A DNA stretch of 33,958 nucleotides, taken from contig LQPU01000038.1 of assembly GCA_002101905.1 (NCBI GenBank), forward strand, positions 1 to 33,958. The letters are read 5' to 3'. Both the position numbers and the translations under genes were made by a program. The stretch is from Mycobacterium shimoidei (GTDB lineage Bacteria > Actinomycetota > Actinomycetes > Mycobacteriales > Mycobacteriaceae). The notes below the pieces were generated by a model. It saw only the letters and a program-made list of their open reading frames with translations, was not told where the DNA came from and made no database searches. Below, piece by piece: positions 16,669 to 24,243 of this stretch; position 1 is the first letter of the stretch, and each line of letters opens with the position of its first letter.

Positions 16669-16690
16669 GATTCGATCATATGTTCGAATC
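16669..16690. promoter_or_regulatory. SOS-box-like palindrome upstream of whiB2
   Basis: A 22-bp dyad has arms GATTCGA and TCGAATC around T-CATATG-T, with only one mismatched pair. Its core TCGATC-ATAT-GTTCGA differs at one base from the mycobacterial LexA consensus TCGAAC-N4-GTTCGA. It lies 62 bp upstream of the whiB2 start, between the possible promoter and the gene. Confidence 0.5.
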
Positions 16691-16752
16691 GGGTGATGGC
16701 CACATCAAAACAGGGGCACATCACAACCACGAATCAGGTAAGGAGGCGGAGC

Positions 16753-17112
16753 ATGTCCTATGAACACCTTCGGGGCGTAATGGGAAGCACACCGCGCGCC
16801 AATACCGACTCGACGCTGGGGGCAGCAACGGGCCGTCCTCACCTGAGCTTGGTTCCTGATGTGGTCGAAGTGGTTGACCCAGCCCCGGTTACGCCAGATC
16901 AGTGGCAAGACCGGGCATTGTGTGCGCAAACCGACCCCGAGGCGTTCTTCCCCGAGAAGGGCGGCTCCACCCGCGAGGCCAAGAAGATCTGCCTGGGCTG
17001 CGAGGTGCGCACCGAGTGCCTGGAATACGCACTCGCGCACGACGAACGGTTCGGCATCTGGGGTGGCCTGTCCGAGCGGGAGCGTCGCCGCCTGAAGCGC
17101 GGCATCATCTAA
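16753..17112 (+). CDS. whiB2: WhiB2 iron-sulfur transcription factor
   Basis: This 119-residue Wbl protein is orthologous to WhiB2/WhmD, which is needed for septum formation and division. The four cluster ligands are Cys57, Cys80, Cys83 and Cys89 (C-x22-C-x2-C-x5-C), followed by the FGIWGGLSERERRRLKRGII turn and basic DNA-contact tail. ATG 16753 follows AGGAGG at 16741-16746. The resulting N-terminus (MSYEHLRGVMG) is like the long form in M. smegmatis; as I recall, the M. tuberculosis protein is annotated about 30 residues shorter. The N-terminal 45 residues are unstructured and poorly conserved. Confidence 0.97.
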   Translation: MSYEHLRGVMGSTPRANTDSTLGAATGRPHLSLVPDVVEVVDPAPVTPDQWQDRALCAQTDPEAFFPEKGGSTREAKKICLGCEVRTECLEYALAHDERFGIWGGLSERERRRLKRGII

Positions 17113-17117
17113 TCCGG

Positions 17118-17135
17118 GCTTGGGATGGCCCAAGC
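17118..17135. terminator. Bidirectional hairpin terminator
   Basis: GCTTGGG-ATGG-CCCAAGC forms a perfect 7-bp stem with a 4-base loop exactly between the convergent ends of whiB2 and the DUF gene. No T-run follows, as is common for mycobacterial intrinsic terminators. Confidence 0.65.
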
Positions 17136-17620
17136 TATTCGTCGTCGATCGTCGGGTCGATGACCGAGGGTTCGACGTCCAGATACGTGGCAACCTGCGC
17201 CACCAGAATTTCGTGCAGCAATTCGGCGAGTTCGACGGTGTCCTTCGCGCGGCGCTCGATCGGCTTGCGAAACAATACGATCCGCGCCCGGGTCGCGTTA
17301 CCGCGCACGTCCACTCCGGCGGGGATCAACCGGGCCAGGGCGATCGGCCCGTCTGCGACCACCTCCGGCGGCCATTGCACGCTGTCGGGATCTTTGGCCG
17401 AGATGCGCGGGATATCGTCGACGGCCACGTCGAGACCGGACAACCGCTCTTGCCAGCGCTGCTCGATCGGTTCGTAGGCCTCCAGCACCGCCATGTCGAA
17501 CCGCTCTGCCCGGCTGCGCCACCCCGGCACCGTCGGCGGCAGCAACGGCCCACGCATATCTCGGCCGCGCCGCGCCACCGCCCGACGTCTCGACCGGCCA
17601 GAGCTGCGCCAATCGCTCAC
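17135..17620 (-). CDS. Degenerate zincin-type metallopeptidase family protein (Rv3259 equivalent)
   Basis: This 161-residue protein starts at GTG 17620. After a basic N-terminus (SGRSRRRAVARRGRDMRGP) it resembles the small actinobacterial metallopeptidase family: a helix AERFDMAVLEAYEPI, a strand LSGLDVAVDDIP, a strand RARIVLFRKPIERR, and a helix ELAELLHEILVAQVATYLDVEP where active members have HExxH. Here His-Glu is kept but the second zinc His is replaced (HEILV), so peptidase activity is unlikely. It converges on whiB2 and is divergent from the DUF3499 gene. The role is unknown; conserved linkage to whiB2 and the mannose genes is the only clue. Confidence 0.88.
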   Translation of the reverse strand: MSDWRSSGRSRRRAVARRGRDMRGPLLPPTVPGWRSRAERFDMAVLEAYEPIEQRWQERLSGLDVAVDDIPRISAKDPDSVQWPPEVVADGPIALARLIPAGVDVRGNATRARIVLFRKPIERRAKDTVELAELLHEILVAQVATYLDVEPSVIDPTIDDE

Positions 17621-17710
17621 TGAGCCGATGGTAACGGTTGCACATCGCCGCCTTGCCGGATGCGCGTGTCCACCGCTGCGCCGACGTTCTCGCACGATAA
17701 CCTCGCGAGC

Positions 17711-18115
17711 GTGAATGTTCCGCGGCGCTGCTGTCGGCCCGGGTGTCCGCAATACGCGGTAGCGACACTGACCTTCGTCTACTCGGATTCGACGGCGGTG
17801 ATCGGTCCCCTCGCGACCACCCGGGATCCCCACGCCTGGGATCTGTGCGTCGGCCACGCCAGCCGCATTACCCCACCACGCGGTTGGGAGCTTGTCCGCC
17901 ATGCCGGCCCGCTGCCCACCAATCCCGACGAAGACGATCTGATCGCGCTGGCCGAAGCGGTGCGCGAAGGTCGCGCGCCGGCAGCCACCGCGGGATTTTC
18001 AGATCCCGGCGTCGTGGCGGGCAGTGGCGTGCTGGCCCCAACCGGACAACCCTCGTCGTCCGGTAATGGGCGCCGCCGCGGCCATCTGCGGGTGTTGCCG
18101 GATCCCGCCGACTAA
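17711..18115 (+). CDS. DUF3499 family protein (Rv3258c equivalent)
   Basis: This 134-residue protein starts at GTG 17711 with NVPRRCCRPGCPQYAVATLTFVYSD. The CC-x3-C cluster and the later LCVGHA Cys-x2-His suggest a small zinc-ribbon-like metal site. The first 75 residues are the conserved DUF3499 domain. The rest is a Pro/Ser/Gly-rich tail that ends RRRGHLRVLPDPAD, a short conserved signature at the C-terminus. No function is known. Sharing of the 90-bp divergent region with the metallopeptidase-like gene is conserved in mycobacteria. Confidence 0.92.
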   Translation: MNVPRRCCRPGCPQYAVATLTFVYSDSTAVIGPLATTRDPHAWDLCVGHASRITPPRGWELVRHAGPLPTNPDEDDLIALAEAVREGRAPAATAGFSDPGVVAGSGVLAPTGQPSSSGNGRRRGHLRVLPDPAD

Positions 18116-18176
18116 CCCCGACGGCGCAGCCGGGCGGCGCCGCGTGGGTCGTTTAGCAACGCCTGTGTAAAAAAAT

Positions 18177-18213
18177 TTGACATTCTAACCCACGCTATCC
18201 GCACATATATAAC
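18177..18213 (+). promoter_or_regulatory. Possible promoter in AT-rich island before repeat protein
   Basis: The gene-free stretch 18116-18387 has an AT-rich island (about 18165-18290) unlike its surroundings. It contains TTGACA (18177) and TATATAAC (18206-18213). Their spacing of 23 bp is too long for a standard pair; TTCTAA (18183) with TATATA gives 17 bp. The precise promoter is uncertain. Nothing else is recognised in the stretch. Confidence 0.35.
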
Positions 18214-18387
18214 GACTCTGCATCGATTTCATAACGGGCCGATCAGGATTCCGCTCAAGATCAATAAAAAGCGGCTCAGCTTAACGTTCACTGAGATTCG
18301 CCTTTGAACCAAGTAAGGCTGGCCGCCGGCGTGTGTGCTGGTCGCGCGCTCCGGTTGCCGACTCGACAACAGAACGGAGTGGGCCAA

Positions 18388-20412
18388 ATGCATCTGGGAC
18401 TTCGCCCGTATGCCACCGCTGGACTCGTCATCGCCGGCGCCAGCCTGATCGCTGTCGCACCGGCGCCGCCGCCACCGTCACCCGAGCCGCAGGTGCGGGC
18501 TGTCACGTTAGCCGCCGACCCCATCGACATCTTCAAGCCCTACGAGGAGTTGTTCAACAACACCGTCGCCAACCTGGAAAGCCTGGGCCAGGACTGGCTC
18601 GAGCATCCGTTCCCGATCCTGCAGCAGATCGCGGACAACTGGACGGGCTACATCGACCAGGTCATCGCCGACCCGGAGTCGATCACGCAGATTCCCGGCG
18701 AGATAGCGGCCAACCTGCAAAGCGTCATCGACGTGCTCACCACTTTGCTGCCTGACATCAGCGCTGAATTCTTCCCGCTGCCGGCGCAGGTTTCCGTCGA
18801 GCTGTCGACACCGCTCACCCTGCTGGTCGGGCTGCTGGGTCCGGTGGTCACCGTCATCAACGAGATCAATGAGCTGAGCCAGGAAATCTTGACGCCGACC
18901 AGTCCGGAGGCGGGGCTCGCCGCGCTGTTCGGCGCTCCGGCCAGCCTGCTCGACGCCCTCCTCAACGGCAAGGACGGCCTCGACATCCTCGGCCTGGCCA
19001 ACATCCCGCTGTTCAACGGACTGCTCGTGCCCGAGCAAAACCTCGACGCCACATTGGAACTGGGCTCTGTGCTGGACATCCTGGGCCTGGGTGACGTGGG
19101 CCTGACCGATCTGTTGTCCAACATCGGCGTGGGCGACCTGAGTCTGAATGGGTTGCTGTCCAGTGTGGGACTGGGTGGTCTGTCGCTGACCGATCTGCTC
19201 GGCGACGTCGGCCTCGGCGGCCTGGACCTCGACGAGTTGCTGTCCGGCGTGGGCCTGAACGACTTGACGCTGGGCGAACTGATCACCGGTGTCGGGCTCG
19301 ACGACACCACTCTGAACGATCTATTTACCAGCGTGATCGGCGGTGTCACCGTGGGTGGTCTGCTCGACGATTTGGGGGTCGGCGATCTGACGCTGAGCCA
19401 GCTGGTCCCTATTTTCGGGTTAAACCTGGATCTGCCCAGGCTGCTTGACAACCTTGGGCTCACCAACGTCACCCTGCCCGATCTGCTCTCCGCTGCCGGG
19501 CTTGGCGGTGTGACACTGCCGGATGTGGTCTCGGCCTTTGGCCTGGGCGGCATCAACCTGACCAACGTGGTCGACGCCTTGGGCATCGGCCATATGGGGC
19601 TAGGCCCCTTCTTCGACGCCGTGGGCCTGGGCGACCTGGACGTGGGCGACGTGCTGGACCTGTTTGATCTCGACAAGTGCGCGCCCGTCATCGACGTCTG
19701 CGTGAGCGAGATCATCGGCGACATTGAGCTGGGTGGCCTTGTTCCCGACAAGTCGCTGGACGAGGCCATCCATGATCTGAACCTCGATGACTTCACCATC
19801 CTCAAGATGATGAACAATCTCGGGCTCGACGATGTGAGCGTGGCCAGTCTGCTCGATGACCTGGGGCTGGGCGGCATCACTTCGGGCGTGCCGCAGCTGC
19901 TCAGAAATTTGGGGTTGGACGACGTGACCCTGGGCGATCTGCTCGGCAACCTGCCTTCTGGCGACCTGACCTTGGGCGACCTGATTGACAACATCGGGCA
20001 AAACAACCTGCACGTAACCGACGTGCTAACACTCCTGGGAGTCGGCACCTGGCCGCTTCCCCTGGTCCTTGACCACTTGGGCATCGACACTGTGACGCTG
20101 GGCCAGCTGCTTACCCGCCTGGACCTGGACAGCCTGACCCTGCCAGACCTGCTGGACGGCGTGGGTCTTGGCGACCTCACGCTGAACGGGTTGTTGTCCG
20201 GCGTGGGTCTGGACGACCTGACCCTCAACGGCCTGTTGGACGACATCGGGCTGGGCGACCTGTCGCTAGACGGCCTGTTGTCCGATCTGGGTCTCGGCGA
20301 CTTCGATGTGGCCGACATCATTGCCGGGCCGTTCGACGGCCTGATCCCCGGGTTGGTGACCTTCCTGCCCGAGCAGATCGCCGAGGCGTTGGGCGCGGCG
20401 TTGGTCCCGTGA
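18388..20412 (+). CDS. Secreted 14-residue-repeat protein
   Basis: This 674-residue protein starts at ATG 18388, after ACGGAG, with MHLGLRPYATAGLVIAGASL and an APAPPPP segment, which looks like an export signal. The N-terminal domain (about 40-150; PIDIFKPYEELFNNTVANLE, HPFPILQQIADNWTGYI) resembles a start found on many mycobacterial repeat proteins. Residues 233-648 form about 27 copies of a 14-residue unit with consensus GLGDLTLxDLLxxV. They are interrupted once, near residues 430-470, by a segment with two Cys (DKCAPVIDVCVSE). The regular Leu/Gly/Asp spacing suggests a solenoid. It is neither PE nor PPE by its N-terminus. No function is known; cell-surface or matrix roles are guesses. It interrupts the otherwise conserved DUF3499-pmmA linkage, so it is probably a lineage-specific insertion. 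Confidence 0.88.
   Translation: MHLGLRPYATAGLVIAGASLIAVAPAPPPPSPEPQVRAVTLAADPIDIFKPYEELFNNTVANLESLGQDWLEHPFPILQQIADNWTGYIDQVIADPESITQIPGEIAANLQSVIDVLTTLLPDISAEFFPLPAQVSVELSTPLTLLVGLLGPVVTVINEINELSQEILTPTSPEAGLAALFGAPASLLDALLNGKDGLDILGLANIPLFNGLLVPEQNLDATLELGSVLDILGLGDVGLTDLLSNIGVGDLSLNGLLSSVGLGGLSLTDLLGDVGLGGLDLDELLSGVGLNDLTLGELITGVGLDDTTLNDLFTSVIGGVTVGGLLDDLGVGDLTLSQLVPIFGLNLDLPRLLDNLGLTNVTLPDLLSAAGLGGVTLPDVVSAFGLGGINLTNVVDALGIGHMGLGPFFDAVGLGDLDVGDVLDLFDLDKCAPVIDVCVSEIIGDIELGGLVPDKSLDEAIHDLNLDDFTILKMMNNLGLDDVSVASLLDDLGLGGITSGVPQLLRNLGLDDVTLGDLLGNLPSGDLTLGDLIDNIGQNNLHVTDVLTLLGVGTWPLPLVLDHLGIDTVTLGQLLTRLDLDSLTLPDLLDGVGLGDLTLNGLLSGVGLDDLTLNGLLDDIGLGDLSLDGLLSDLGLGDFDVADIIAGPFDGLIPGLVTFLPEQIAEALGAALVP
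19084..20331 (+). repeat. Tandem 42-bp coding repeats (about 27 units)
   Basis: These repeats encode the 14-residue units of the secreted repeat protein. Most units keep the 42-bp period; two are 13 codons and one is 16. Units near the 3' end (20160-20290) are the most alike at DNA level (CTGACC-CTSAACGGSYTGTTG), indicating recent duplication there. A non-repeat spacer lies at about 19672-19785. Confidence 0.85.
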
Positions 20413-20430
20413 ATCTGTGAAGCTGCCCGA

Positions 20431-20466
20431 TCCCGCTGAGTCACGGACAATTCCGTGCCAGCGGGA
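20431..20466 (+). terminator. Long hairpin after repeat-protein gene
   Basis: Outer stem TCCCGCTG/CAGCGGGA (8 bp) and inner stem CACGGA/TCCGTG (6 bp) enclose a 4-base loop, with a 3+1 internal bulge. It sits 18 bp after the repeat-protein stop and 56 bp before pmmA. It is probably a terminator without a T-run, insulating the mannose operon. Confidence 0.6.
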
Positions 20467-20522
20467 CGGGCCAAAACAGATAGGCTGACGGCCAAGAGTC
20501 CCAATCGTCAGGAGCTTTTGTC

Positions 20523-21908
20523 ATGACTCGGCCCGCCGCGGCTGTCAACCGTGTGATCAAGGCTTATGACGTGCGAGGCCTGGTCGGCTCGGAAATCGAC
20601 GAGCCCTTCGCCAAGGATGTCGGCGCGGCGTTCGCACGGCTGATGCGTGAGGACGGCGCACGCCGCGTCGCCATCGGGCACGACATGCGGGACAGTTCGC
20701 CGTCGCTGGCGGCAGCCTTCGCGACCGGTGTCACCGGTCAGGGTCTCGACGTGGTTCGCATCGGGCTGGCCTCGACCGACCAGCTCTACTTCGCGTCAGG
20801 CCTGCTGGATTGCCCCGGCGCGATGTTCACCGCGAGCCACAACCCGGCCGCCTACAACGGCATCAAAATGTGCCGGGCGGGCGCCAAACCGGTGGGGGCG
20901 GACACCGGCCTGCGCACCATCCGCGACGAGCTCGTCGCGGGTGTGCCCGCCTACGACGGGCCGGCCGGGCACATCGCGGATCAGGATGTCCTGGCCGACT
21001 ACGGCGCCTTCTTGCGGTCGCTGGTCAACACCGCCGGGTGGCGTCCGTTGAAAGTGGCCGTCGATGCCGGCAACGGGATGGCCGGCCACACCGCGCCGGC
21101 GGTGTTCGGCGACATCGAGTCGATCACCTTGCTGCCGCTGTACTTCGAGCTCGACGGCTCGTTCCCCAACCACGAGGCCAACCCACTGGACCCGGCGAAC
21201 CTCACCGATCTGCAGGCCTATGTCCGCGACACGGGTGCCGACATCGGGCTGGCCTTCGACGGAGACGCCGATCGCTGCTTCGTCGTCGACGAGCGTGGCC
21301 AGCCGGTCTCGCCGTCGACGGTGACCGCCCTGGTCGCCGCGCGCGAACTGCAAAGGGAAATCGGCGCGACCGTCATCCACAACCTGATCACCTCCCGCGC
21401 GGTGCCGGAACTGGTCGTCGAGCGTGGCGGTACCCCGGTGCGCTCCCGCGTCGGGCACTCCTACATCAAGGCGCTGATGGCCGACACCGGCGCCATCTTC
21501 GGCGGCGAACACTCCGCGCACTACTACTTCCGCGACTTCTGGGGCGCCGATTCCGGGATGCTGGCGGCGCTGTACGTGCTGGCCGCGCTGGGCGAACAGC
21601 AGCGGCCGCTGTCGGAGCTCACCGCCGACTACCAACGCTATGAGTCCTCCGGCGAGATCAACTTCACCGTCGCCGACGCGGCCGCGGCCACCGAGGCGGT
21701 GCTCAAGTCGTTCGGCAGCCGCATTCACTCCATCGATCACCTGGACGGGGTGACGGTCGAACTCGACGACGGCAGCTGGTTCAACCTGCGCAGCTCCAAC
21801 ACCGAGCCGTTGCTGCGGCTCAACGTGGAGGGCCGCTGCACCGAGGACGTCGACGCAGTAGTGCAACTCATCAGCGCTCAACTCACCGCCGAAATGGCAA
21901 CGCCGTGA
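20523..21908 (+). CDS. pmmA: Phosphomannomutase PmmA
   Basis: This 461-residue alpha-D-phosphohexomutase is equivalent to Rv3257c and interconverts mannose-6-phosphate and mannose-1-phosphate. The phosphoserine is Ser105 in TASHNP, the Mg site is DGDADR (Asp246, Asp248, Asp250), the sugar-specificity loop is GGEHSAHYYFRDF, and the phosphate-binding loop is RSSNTEPLLRLNVEG near the C-terminus. Start ATG 20523 follows AGGAGC at 20510. The product feeds ManB. The stop overlaps the next gene's GTG (GTGA, 21905-21908). Confidence 0.97.
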   Translation: MTRPAAAVNRVIKAYDVRGLVGSEIDEPFAKDVGAAFARLMREDGARRVAIGHDMRDSSPSLAAAFATGVTGQGLDVVRIGLASTDQLYFASGLLDCPGAMFTASHNPAAYNGIKMCRAGAKPVGADTGLRTIRDELVAGVPAYDGPAGHIADQDVLADYGAFLRSLVNTAGWRPLKVAVDAGNGMAGHTAPAVFGDIESITLLPLYFELDGSFPNHEANPLDPANLTDLQAYVRDTGADIGLAFDGDADRCFVVDERGQPVSPSTVTALVAARELQREIGATVIHNLITSRAVPELVVERGGTPVRSRVGHSYIKALMADTGAIFGGEHSAHYYFRDFWGADSGMLAALYVLAALGEQQRPLSELTADYQRYESSGEINFTVADAAAATEAVLKSFGSRIHSIDHLDGVTVELDDGSWFNLRSSNTEPLLRLNVEGRCTEDVDAVVQLISAQLTAEMATP

Positions 21909-22990
21909 ACGCCACCCACATCACCATCGACCTCGATGACACCGATCGGTTGATCGACGCAGACCGGGACGGGTTGCTGCGGGTCGCGTCGATGGCCGGC
22001 GCGCAGGTGCGCGCCACCGCCGCCGCCCTCGACGAAGGGGCACTCGATCCGGTGGGCGGTGACGAGCGGCCCCGCACCGTGATTTGGGTGGCGGGGCGCG
22101 GCCCGGCCGAGACGGCCGGCAGCATGCTCGCCGCCACGCTGGGCGGGTCGACTGCCCAACCGATCGTCGTCGCGGCGGGGGCGCCGCCCTGGGTCGGCCC
22201 GCTGGACGTGCTGGTCGTCGCCGGCGACGACCCGGGCGATCCCGCTCTGGTCGACGCCGCCGCCGCCGGGGTGCGCCGTGGTGCGCGAGTGGTCGTCGCG
22301 GCGCCGTATGAGGGACCGCTGCGCGATGTCGCGGCCGGGCGGGCAGCGGTGTTGGAGCCGCGGATACGCGTGCCCGACGAGTTCGGGTTGTGTCGCTACC
22401 TGGCCGCCGGGGTGGGCGTGCTGGGAAGCCTGGACCCGAAGGTGCGGATGGACCTGGCGGTGCTGGCCGACGAGCTGGACGCCGAGGCGCTGCGCAACAG
22501 CGCCGGGCGCGAGGTGTTCACCAACCCGGCCAAATCGCTGGCCGAGCGAATGTCGGGACGTGCCGTCGCGTTGGCCGGTGACTGTGCAGCGACGCTTGCA
22601 CTGGCACGGCACGGATCGTCGGCGATGCTGCGACTCGGACACCAGGTGGTCGCCGCTACCGGATTGGCGGACGCGCTGACCGCGCTGCGGGCCGGAGGCT
22701 CGGCGGAATTTGCGGATTCGGCGGAGGCGCTGTTTCACGACGAGCAGATCGACGGTCCGCTACCCCCGCGGCTACGGGTGCTGGCATTGACGCTGGCCGC
22801 CGAGCGGACGGTGGTGGCGGCCCGAGTTGCTTCGCTCGACGATGTCGATATCGTCGGCGCCGAGGACGTACCGGACATCACGGTCGGCCCCGCCGGTCAG
22901 GTCGGCGCACAGCGGGCTGAGCAGCAGCTGGCTATATTGGCTGTCCGGCTGGAGATGACCGCTGTTTACTTGCGACTGGTGCAGGGATAG
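21905..22990 (+). CDS. TobH/SIS-domain-like protein (Rv3256c equivalent)
   Basis: This 361-residue protein starts at GTG 21905. The first half has an NAD-or-sugar-phosphate-binding-like alpha/beta fold (VIWVAGRGPAETAGSMLAAT, LDVLVVAGDDPGDPALVDAA, ARVVVAAP) related to SIS/phosphoglucose isomerase domains. The second half is helical and carries FTNPAKSLAERMSGR. It is always found between phosphomannomutase and phosphomannose isomerase genes in mycobacteria, and is translationally coupled to pmmA, so a sugar-phosphate isomerase or regulatory role in mannose metabolism is plausible. A complete isomerase active site is not evident. Confidence 0.88.
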   Translation: MNATHITIDLDDTDRLIDADRDGLLRVASMAGAQVRATAAALDEGALDPVGGDERPRTVIWVAGRGPAETAGSMLAATLGGSTAQPIVVAAGAPPWVGPLDVLVVAGDDPGDPALVDAAAAGVRRGARVVVAAPYEGPLRDVAAGRAAVLEPRIRVPDEFGLCRYLAAGVGVLGSLDPKVRMDLAVLADELDAEALRNSAGREVFTNPAKSLAERMSGRAVALAGDCAATLALARHGSSAMLRLGHQVVAATGLADALTALRAGGSAEFADSAEALFHDEQIDGPLPPRLRVLALTLAAERTVVAARVASLDDVDIVGAEDVPDITVGPAGQVGAQRAEQQLAILAVRLEMTAVYLRLVQG

Positions 22991-23016
22991 CTGACTCGAG
23001 GGGTACATAAGGAAGC

Positions 23017-24243
23017 GTGGAACTGCTACACGGAGCCATACGGACGTACGCATGGGGCTCGCGTACCGCCATCGCCGAGTTCACCGGGCGCCCGGTGCCG
23101 GCAGCGCACCCCGAGGCGGAACTATGGTTCGGCGCGCATCCGGGTGACCCCGCCTGGTTGGAGACCGAGCACGGGAAGGCGTCGCTGCTGCACGTGCTGG
23201 CCGCCGACCCGGAAGGTCAGCTCGGCTCCGCTGTCCGCGCCCGGTTCGGTGATTCGCTGCCATTCCTGGTCAAGGTTCTCGCCGCCGACGAGCCGTTGTC
23301 GTTGCAGGCGCATCCGAGTGCTGAGCAGGCCGCCGAGGGCTACCGGCGCGAGGAAAGGCTTGGCATCCCGGTGACGTCACCGGTGCGCAACTATCGCGAC
23401 ACCAGCCACAAGCCTGAACTGTTGGTGGCATTGCAGCCGTTCGAGGCGCTGGCGGGGTTCCGTCCGGCTGCTCGCACCATCGAGCTGCTGCGCGCGTTGG
23501 CGGTGTCCGACCTGGATCCGTTCATCGACTTGCTCGACGACCAGTCCGATGCCGACGGCCTGCGGGCACTGTTCACCACCTGGATCACCGCCCCGCAGCC
23601 TGATATCGACGTGCTGGTTCCCGCGGTGCTCGACGGCGCCATCAACTATGTCACTTCTGGTGCAACGGAATTCGCCGCCGAGGCCAAAACGGTGCTGGAG
23701 CTCGGTGAGCGCTATCCCGGCGATGCCGGTGTGCTGGCGGCCTTGCTGCTCAACCGCATCAGCCTTGCGCCGGGCGAAGCCATCTTTTTGCCCGCGGGCA
23801 ACCTGCACACCTATCTGCGTGGTGTCGCACTGGAAATCATGGCCAACTCCGACAACGTGCTACGAGGCGGCTTGACGCCCAAACACGTTGACGTGCCCGA
23901 ACTTCTGCGGGTGCTGGACTTCACCCCCACCACCGAAGCGCAGCTGCGGCCGCCGACGCACCGCGACGGGATCGCCGTGGTCTATGACACCCCGACCGAG
24001 GAATTCGCGGCGTGTGTGCTGACTCTCGACGGTGATCACCTCGGCCACGAGGTCGACGCGCCATCGCGCCACGACGGTCCGCAGGTTCTGTTGTGCCTCG
24101 AGGGGACTGTCACCGTGCATGGGAAGCTGGGCAAGCTCAAACTCGAGCGTGGCGCGGCCGCCTGGGTGGCCGCCGACGACGGTCCGATCCGGCTGGACGC
24201 CGACCGGCCGACCAAGTTGTTCCGGGCCACCGTCGGGCTGTGA
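23017..24243 (+). CDS. manA: Mannose-6-phosphate isomerase ManA
   Basis: This 408-residue type I phosphomannose isomerase converts fructose-6-phosphate to mannose-6-phosphate at the head of GDP-mannose synthesis. Zn ligands are visible in LQAHPS (Gln and His), SHKPE (Glu) and PAGNLHTYL (His). The active-site Arg lies in NVLRGGLTPKHVD. The length equals that of M. tuberculosis ManA (Rv3255c). The start is GTG 23017, 26 bp after the previous stop. The stop overlaps the next gene's GTG, extending the operon to a cation transporter. Confidence 0.96.
   Translation: MELLHGAIRTYAWGSRTAIAEFTGRPVPAAHPEAELWFGAHPGDPAWLETEHGKASLLHVLAADPEGQLGSAVRARFGDSLPFLVKVLAADEPLSLQAHPSAEQAAEGYRREERLGIPVTSPVRNYRDTSHKPELLVALQPFEALAGFRPAARTIELLRALAVSDLDPFIDLLDDQSDADGLRALFTTWITAPQPDIDVLVPAVLDGAINYVTSGATEFAAEAKTVLELGERYPGDAGVLAALLLNRISLAPGEAIFLPAGNLHTYLRGVALEIMANSDNVLRGGLTPKHVDVPELLRVLDFTPTTEAQLRPPTHRDGIAVVYDTPTEEFAACVLTLDGDHLGHEVDAPSRHDGPQVLLCLEGTVTVHGKLGKLKLERGAAAWVAADDGPIRLDADRPTKLFRATVGL

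Larger units (their letters stand above)
16450..16752. other. Divergent intergenic region fbiA / whiB2
   Basis: These 303 bp have no gene that I can support. They hold a possible whiB2 promoter (16588-16618), a 22-bp near-perfect palindrome resembling an SOS box (16669-16690), a short AATTC/GAATT inverted repeat around 16572-16585, and a strong AGGAGG ribosome binding site at 16741. A distinct fbiA promoter was not recognised. Confidence 0.7.

Noticed and set aside
19084..20331. A CRISPR-like array
   Set aside because: The 42-bp units are in-frame coding repeats with variable bases throughout and no constant repeat/spacer alternation or cas genes.
18648..20504. A 618-codon minus-strand frame opposite the repeat protein
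   Set aside because: It is Ser/Arg/Pro-rich and mirrors the 42-bp repeats; the plus frame has a ribosome binding site, an export signal and regular hydrophobic repeats.
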